From UBA6100 sp049658145 (GTDB lineage: Bacteria > Actinomycetota > Coriobacteriia > Anaerosomatales > Anaerosomataceae): a stretch of DNA of 41,683 bases. Below the pieces are notes generated by a model, which was not told the DNA's origin, did not search any database, and saw only the letters and a program-made list of their open reading frames with translations. The position numbers and the translations under genes are program-made. Below are positions 39,308 to 41,683 of the stretch, piece by piece; the stretch's first letter is position 1, and the number at the start of each line of letters is the position of its first letter. The DNA is taken from NCBI GenBank assembly GCA_049658145.1, contig JBASOJ010000016.1, positions 1 through 41,683 of the forward strand, written 5' to 3'.

Positions 39308-41161
39308 ATGCTCAAGAGGCTCGGTCTCTTCCTTGCGGAGTATCTTCGCATCAACGCAATCAGGCGGATGCTCGCCATCGTGGACGTGAGATGGAGCGAG
39401 ATCGCGGGCCTTGTCGGTCTGGCGGTCCTGTTCGCCGTCTTCGAGGGCGTCGGCCTCTCCCTTCTCCTGCCGATCCTCCAATACGCCGAAGGCGGCGAGG
39501 CGGCACTCGCGAGCTCATCAGGCGCCGTGTGGACCGTTGTCCGCGTGGCGGCGGACACACTCCACGTACCGCTCAATCTGCCCGTGATGCTGCTGCTGGC
39601 CTTCACCCCCGTGCTTCTGCGCCAGGTCGTCTTCTACTACAACGCGTGGTATTCGGCGGTCGTCTCCAGCCGTATCGGGCTTCGGATGCGGATGCAGACG
39701 CTGCGCACGATCGTTGATGCCGACCTTGAGTTCTTCACCCGGCACTCCTCGGGAGAGATCGTCGGGATCGTCGTCGCGCAGACCGGCGTCGCCGGGAACG
39801 CGATCCTCGCCGTCATCCGGCAACTCTCGCTCGTCCTGATGATGCTGCTCTATCTCGGCATCCTGTTTGCCATCTCCGCTCCGCTCACCCTGCTGTCCGC
39901 GGGGTTCGCCCTCGCGATATCGCTCATCATCAGGCGAAACATGGCGAAGATCCGCGACTTCGGCATCAGGGCCGCCCGGGTGAGCCAGGATATGATGAGC
40001 AAGATCGTCGAGCGCATCTCACTCATCCGTCTGGTGAAGCTACGTCACCAGAAGGAGGCCGAGACCGAACGCATCAACGATTTCTCCGAAGAGATGCGCG
40101 CCATCGGCATCAAGCAGTCGCGCCTGGGCGCACGGATCGAGGTCACCGCAGACCCACTGCTGATGCTCTCCGTGTTCCTCACGCTCTACGTCGGCATAAG
40201 CGTCTTCGAGATGTCACTGGCCGAGCTCGGACTACTGATGTTCATCCTGGGTCGGCTCAACGCCAAGGTCAAGGAGTTCAACGGGGGCATGCAGGCCATC
40301 TCGACGAACATGTCGGGCCTGCTGCTCGTGAAGGAGATGACCGACGAGGCGGAGCTGGCCAACACCATCCGTGGCGGATCCACCGAGTTCCCCGGGCTTC
40401 GCGACGGCATCAGGTTCGACAACGTCAGCTTCGCGTACCCCGATCGCATCGGTCGAGACGGGTCGATCGTCTCGCACGGCGCAATGGTCCTGCACGAGAT
40501 CTCGCTGGACGTCCCCGCCGGTTCTTTCACCGCACTCGTCGGCCGCTCCGGCGCCGGCAAGTCGACGATCGTAGAACTGCTTCCTCGGCTGCGAGACGTC
40601 TCTGATGGAACGATCCGCTTCGATGGCGTCGATATCAAGGACTTCTCACTCGGCTCGCTTCGCCGGGGCGTCGGCTACCTGACGCAGAATCCGCTGCTGT
40701 TCAACGACTCCGTGCGTGAGAACCTGTTGTACGGCCTCGAGCGGGAGCCGACCGAGGAGCAGCTCCGATCCGCCCTCGAGCGCGCGTACGCGACCTTCGT
40801 CTACGACCTGCCCGAAGGCCTCGAGACGAGGATCGGCGACCAGGGCGTCCGATTCTCCGGCGGCGAGCGCCAGAGGATCAGCCTCGCGCGCGTGCTTCTC
40901 GCTGACACGCCGATACTCATCCTGGACGAGCCCACGAGCGCACTCGACTCCGAATCGGAGGCATACATCCAGAAGGCCCTCGCGAGGCTACACGGGGAGA
41001 AGACGATCGTCGTCATCGCTCACCGACTCGCGACCGTGATCCAGGCGGACCAGCTGCTTGTCGTGGACCAAGGTCGAGTGGTCGAGCGCGGGACCCACTC
41101 CGAACTTGTGGCACACGATGGGCCGTACCACAAGTTGTTCGAAACGCAGCTGCTCGCCTGA
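39308..41161 (+). CDS. ABC exporter (fused membrane and ATPase domains)
   Basis: About 617 residues. A six-helix transmembrane domain in residues about 30-330 precedes a complete nucleotide-binding domain: Walker A GRSGAGKST near 418, Q-loop in LTQNPLLF, signature FSGGERQRISL, Walker B LILDEPTSALD, and H-loop IAHR. It is of the MsbA/lipid-linked-sugar flippase type, a half-transporter that works as a dimer. Substrate unknown; the neighbours suggest a lipid-linked oligosaccharide or other surface polymer part. ATG 39308 was chosen over GTG 39275. The gene is divergent from manC. Confidence 0.92.
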   Translation: MLKRLGLFLAEYLRINAIRRMLAIVDVRWSEIAGLVGLAVLFAVFEGVGLSLLLPILQYAEGGEAALASSSGAVWTVVRVAADTLHVPLNLPVMLLLAFTPVLLRQVVFYYNAWYSAVVSSRIGLRMRMQTLRTIVDADLEFFTRHSSGEIVGIVVAQTGVAGNAILAVIRQLSLVLMMLLYLGILFAISAPLTLLSAGFALAISLIIRRNMAKIRDFGIRAARVSQDMMSKIVERISLIRLVKLRHQKEAETERINDFSEEMRAIGIKQSRLGARIEVTADPLLMLSVFLTLYVGISVFEMSLAELGLLMFILGRLNAKVKEFNGGMQAISTNMSGLLLVKEMTDEAELANTIRGGSTEFPGLRDGIRFDNVSFAYPDRIGRDGSIVSHGAMVLHEISLDVPAGSFTALVGRSGAGKSTIVELLPRLRDVSDGTIRFDGVDIKDFSLGSLRRGVGYLTQNPLLFNDSVRENLLYGLEREPTEEQLRSALERAYATFVYDLPEGLETRIGDQGVRFSGGERQRISLARVLLADTPILILDEPTSALDSESEAYIQKALARLHGEKTIVVIAHRLATVIQADQLLVVDQGRVVERGTHSELVAHDGPYHKLFETQLLA

Positions 41162-41206
41162 CGTACACTCCACCTACGAAGGGCATCCACGGGAGCGAGA
41201 ACGTAC

Positions 41207-41461
41207 ATGACGATTCCTCAGACGACAGATGCGAGCGGCAGCGGCGACTGGACCTACGACTACTCGACGCCTGAGGCACGCATGGCACTCGACGACGTCA
41301 CCCGCCTGGTCCTCGAAGTCCGCGAAGAGACCGTGGGCTCGCTCGAGCGGAAGATCCGGCTGTACGAGCGCACGCTGGGTCTGGCCGTGATACCGGTCCT
41401 GCTGCGCCGGGCACTCATCGTCACACTGCGCGCGGTCGGCCGGAAGCAGCACAAGCGGTGA
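41207..41461 (+). CDS. Small protein of unknown function
   Basis: 84 residues. A polar, Thr/Ser/Gly-rich start (MTIPQTTDASGSGDW) leads into ARMALDDVTRLVLEVREETVGSLERKIRLYERTL, a charged helix, and a final amphipathic or hydrophobic helix (LGLAVIPVLLRRALIVTLRA) with a basic tail. GGGAG lies upstream of the ATG. Its stop overlaps the next start as GTGA, so the two are coupled. The basic hydrophobic end may bind the membrane. I do not recognise a family. Confidence 0.65.
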   Translation: MTIPQTTDASGSGDWTYDYSTPEARMALDDVTRLVLEVREETVGSLERKIRLYERTLGLAVIPVLLRRALIVTLRAVGRKQHKR

Positions 41462-41683
41462 ATGTGCTCCAGGTCAGCGACCACGACCTCGTCAGCAAGC
41501 GCTACAACGGCTATGACCTGCTCGACGCCCTTGAGCCCTACGGGGTGCAGGGCAGGCAGGCGGTCCTCAAGAAGTGGAGCGACGACCCCCGCGTGGTCGA
41601 ACTGCTGCGCGATGCGGGGGACCTCATGCTGCACAGCGCCGTCGCGCGTGCGGAAGCGCGCCACTCGCTCGATGACGTCCTGT
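41458..41683 (+). CDS. Probable glycosyltransferase, 5' part only
   Basis: The frame opens at GTG 41458 in a GTGA overlap and runs off the right edge after 75 residues. It reads NVLQVSDHDLVSKRYNGYDL, LDALEPYGVQGRQAVLKKW and LLRDAGDLMLHSAVARAEA. The first strand and Asn-Gly-Tyr region resemble the start of GT-B glycosyltransferases seen in exopolysaccharide loci, which suits the neighbourhood, but no catalytic motif is inside the window. Confidence 0.6.
   Translation, partial: MNVLQVSDHDLVSKRYNGYDLLDALEPYGVQGRQAVLKKWSDDPRVVELLRDAGDLMLHSAVARAEARHSLDDVL

Noticed and set aside
41462..41683. ATG at 41462 as start of the last gene
   Set aside because: It is in a different frame; the GTG at 41458 gives the coherent protein.

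Overview
The window is high-GC DNA (roughly two thirds G+C by eye) with densely packed genes that often overlap by 1-13 bases (many GTGA or TGATG junctions) and frequent GTG and TTG starts. The gene set points to an anaerobic, probably single-membrane actinobacterium: a System II (ResB/CcsB) cytochrome c maturation pair, lipoproteins but no outer-membrane porin, two Rex genes, a two-subunit iron-sulfur fumarase, HypAB, menaquinone methylation, and two exported multiheme cytochromes. My best guess is a subsurface or sediment lineage of Coriobacteriia (the OPB41/Anaerosomatales type). That placement is inference; no rRNA gene is present to test it.

Layout. (1) 1-6796, minus strand: one tightly overlapping operon running malic enzyme, fumarase alpha, MFS exporter, fumarase beta, tmk, holB, and a RicT/PSP1-type protein cut by the window edge. 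(2) 6903-10141, minus: a degenerate nitrilase-fold protein and an archaeal-looking type IA topoisomerase, followed by a 143-bp structured inverted repeat. (3) 10414-13581, minus: HD-domain protein, hypB, hypA, tatC, tatA and a STAS protein; a second STAS protein is divergent at 13735. (4) 14162-19562, minus: a B12/radical SAM enzyme, UbiE/MenG, an amidohydrolase that may be an aminodeoxyfutalosine deaminase, an RseC-like protein and two small membrane proteins.

(5) 19664-32667, minus: the most striking part. Reading in the direction of transcription: canonical Rex, a membrane TPR protein, a membrane-anchored NHL beta-propeller, a 15-haem anchored cytochrome, a second NHL propeller, a 19-haem exported cytochrome, ResB, CcsB, two lipoproteins, a divergent Rex paralogue, and a third lipoprotein. 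This looks like a redox-controlled module for moving electrons across the cell wall, carrying its own haem-attachment machinery. I know of no named system with this composition.

(6) 32681-41683: exopolysaccharide genes. On the minus strand are ManC, a GT4 glycosyltransferase, a WbaP-type sugar transferase and a Wzy/ligase-TPR fusion; these run directly into Rex and the cytochrome module. Divergent on the plus strand are an ABC exporter, a small unknown protein and the start of a probable glycosyltransferase. The continuity of polysaccharide and cytochrome genes on one strand suggests that surface matrix and electron transfer may be co-expressed.

I saw no tRNA, rRNA, CRISPR array, insertion sequence or frameshifted gene. 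No gene-free stretch exceeds 300 bases; the longest, 10142-10413, holds a promoter and the structured repeat.
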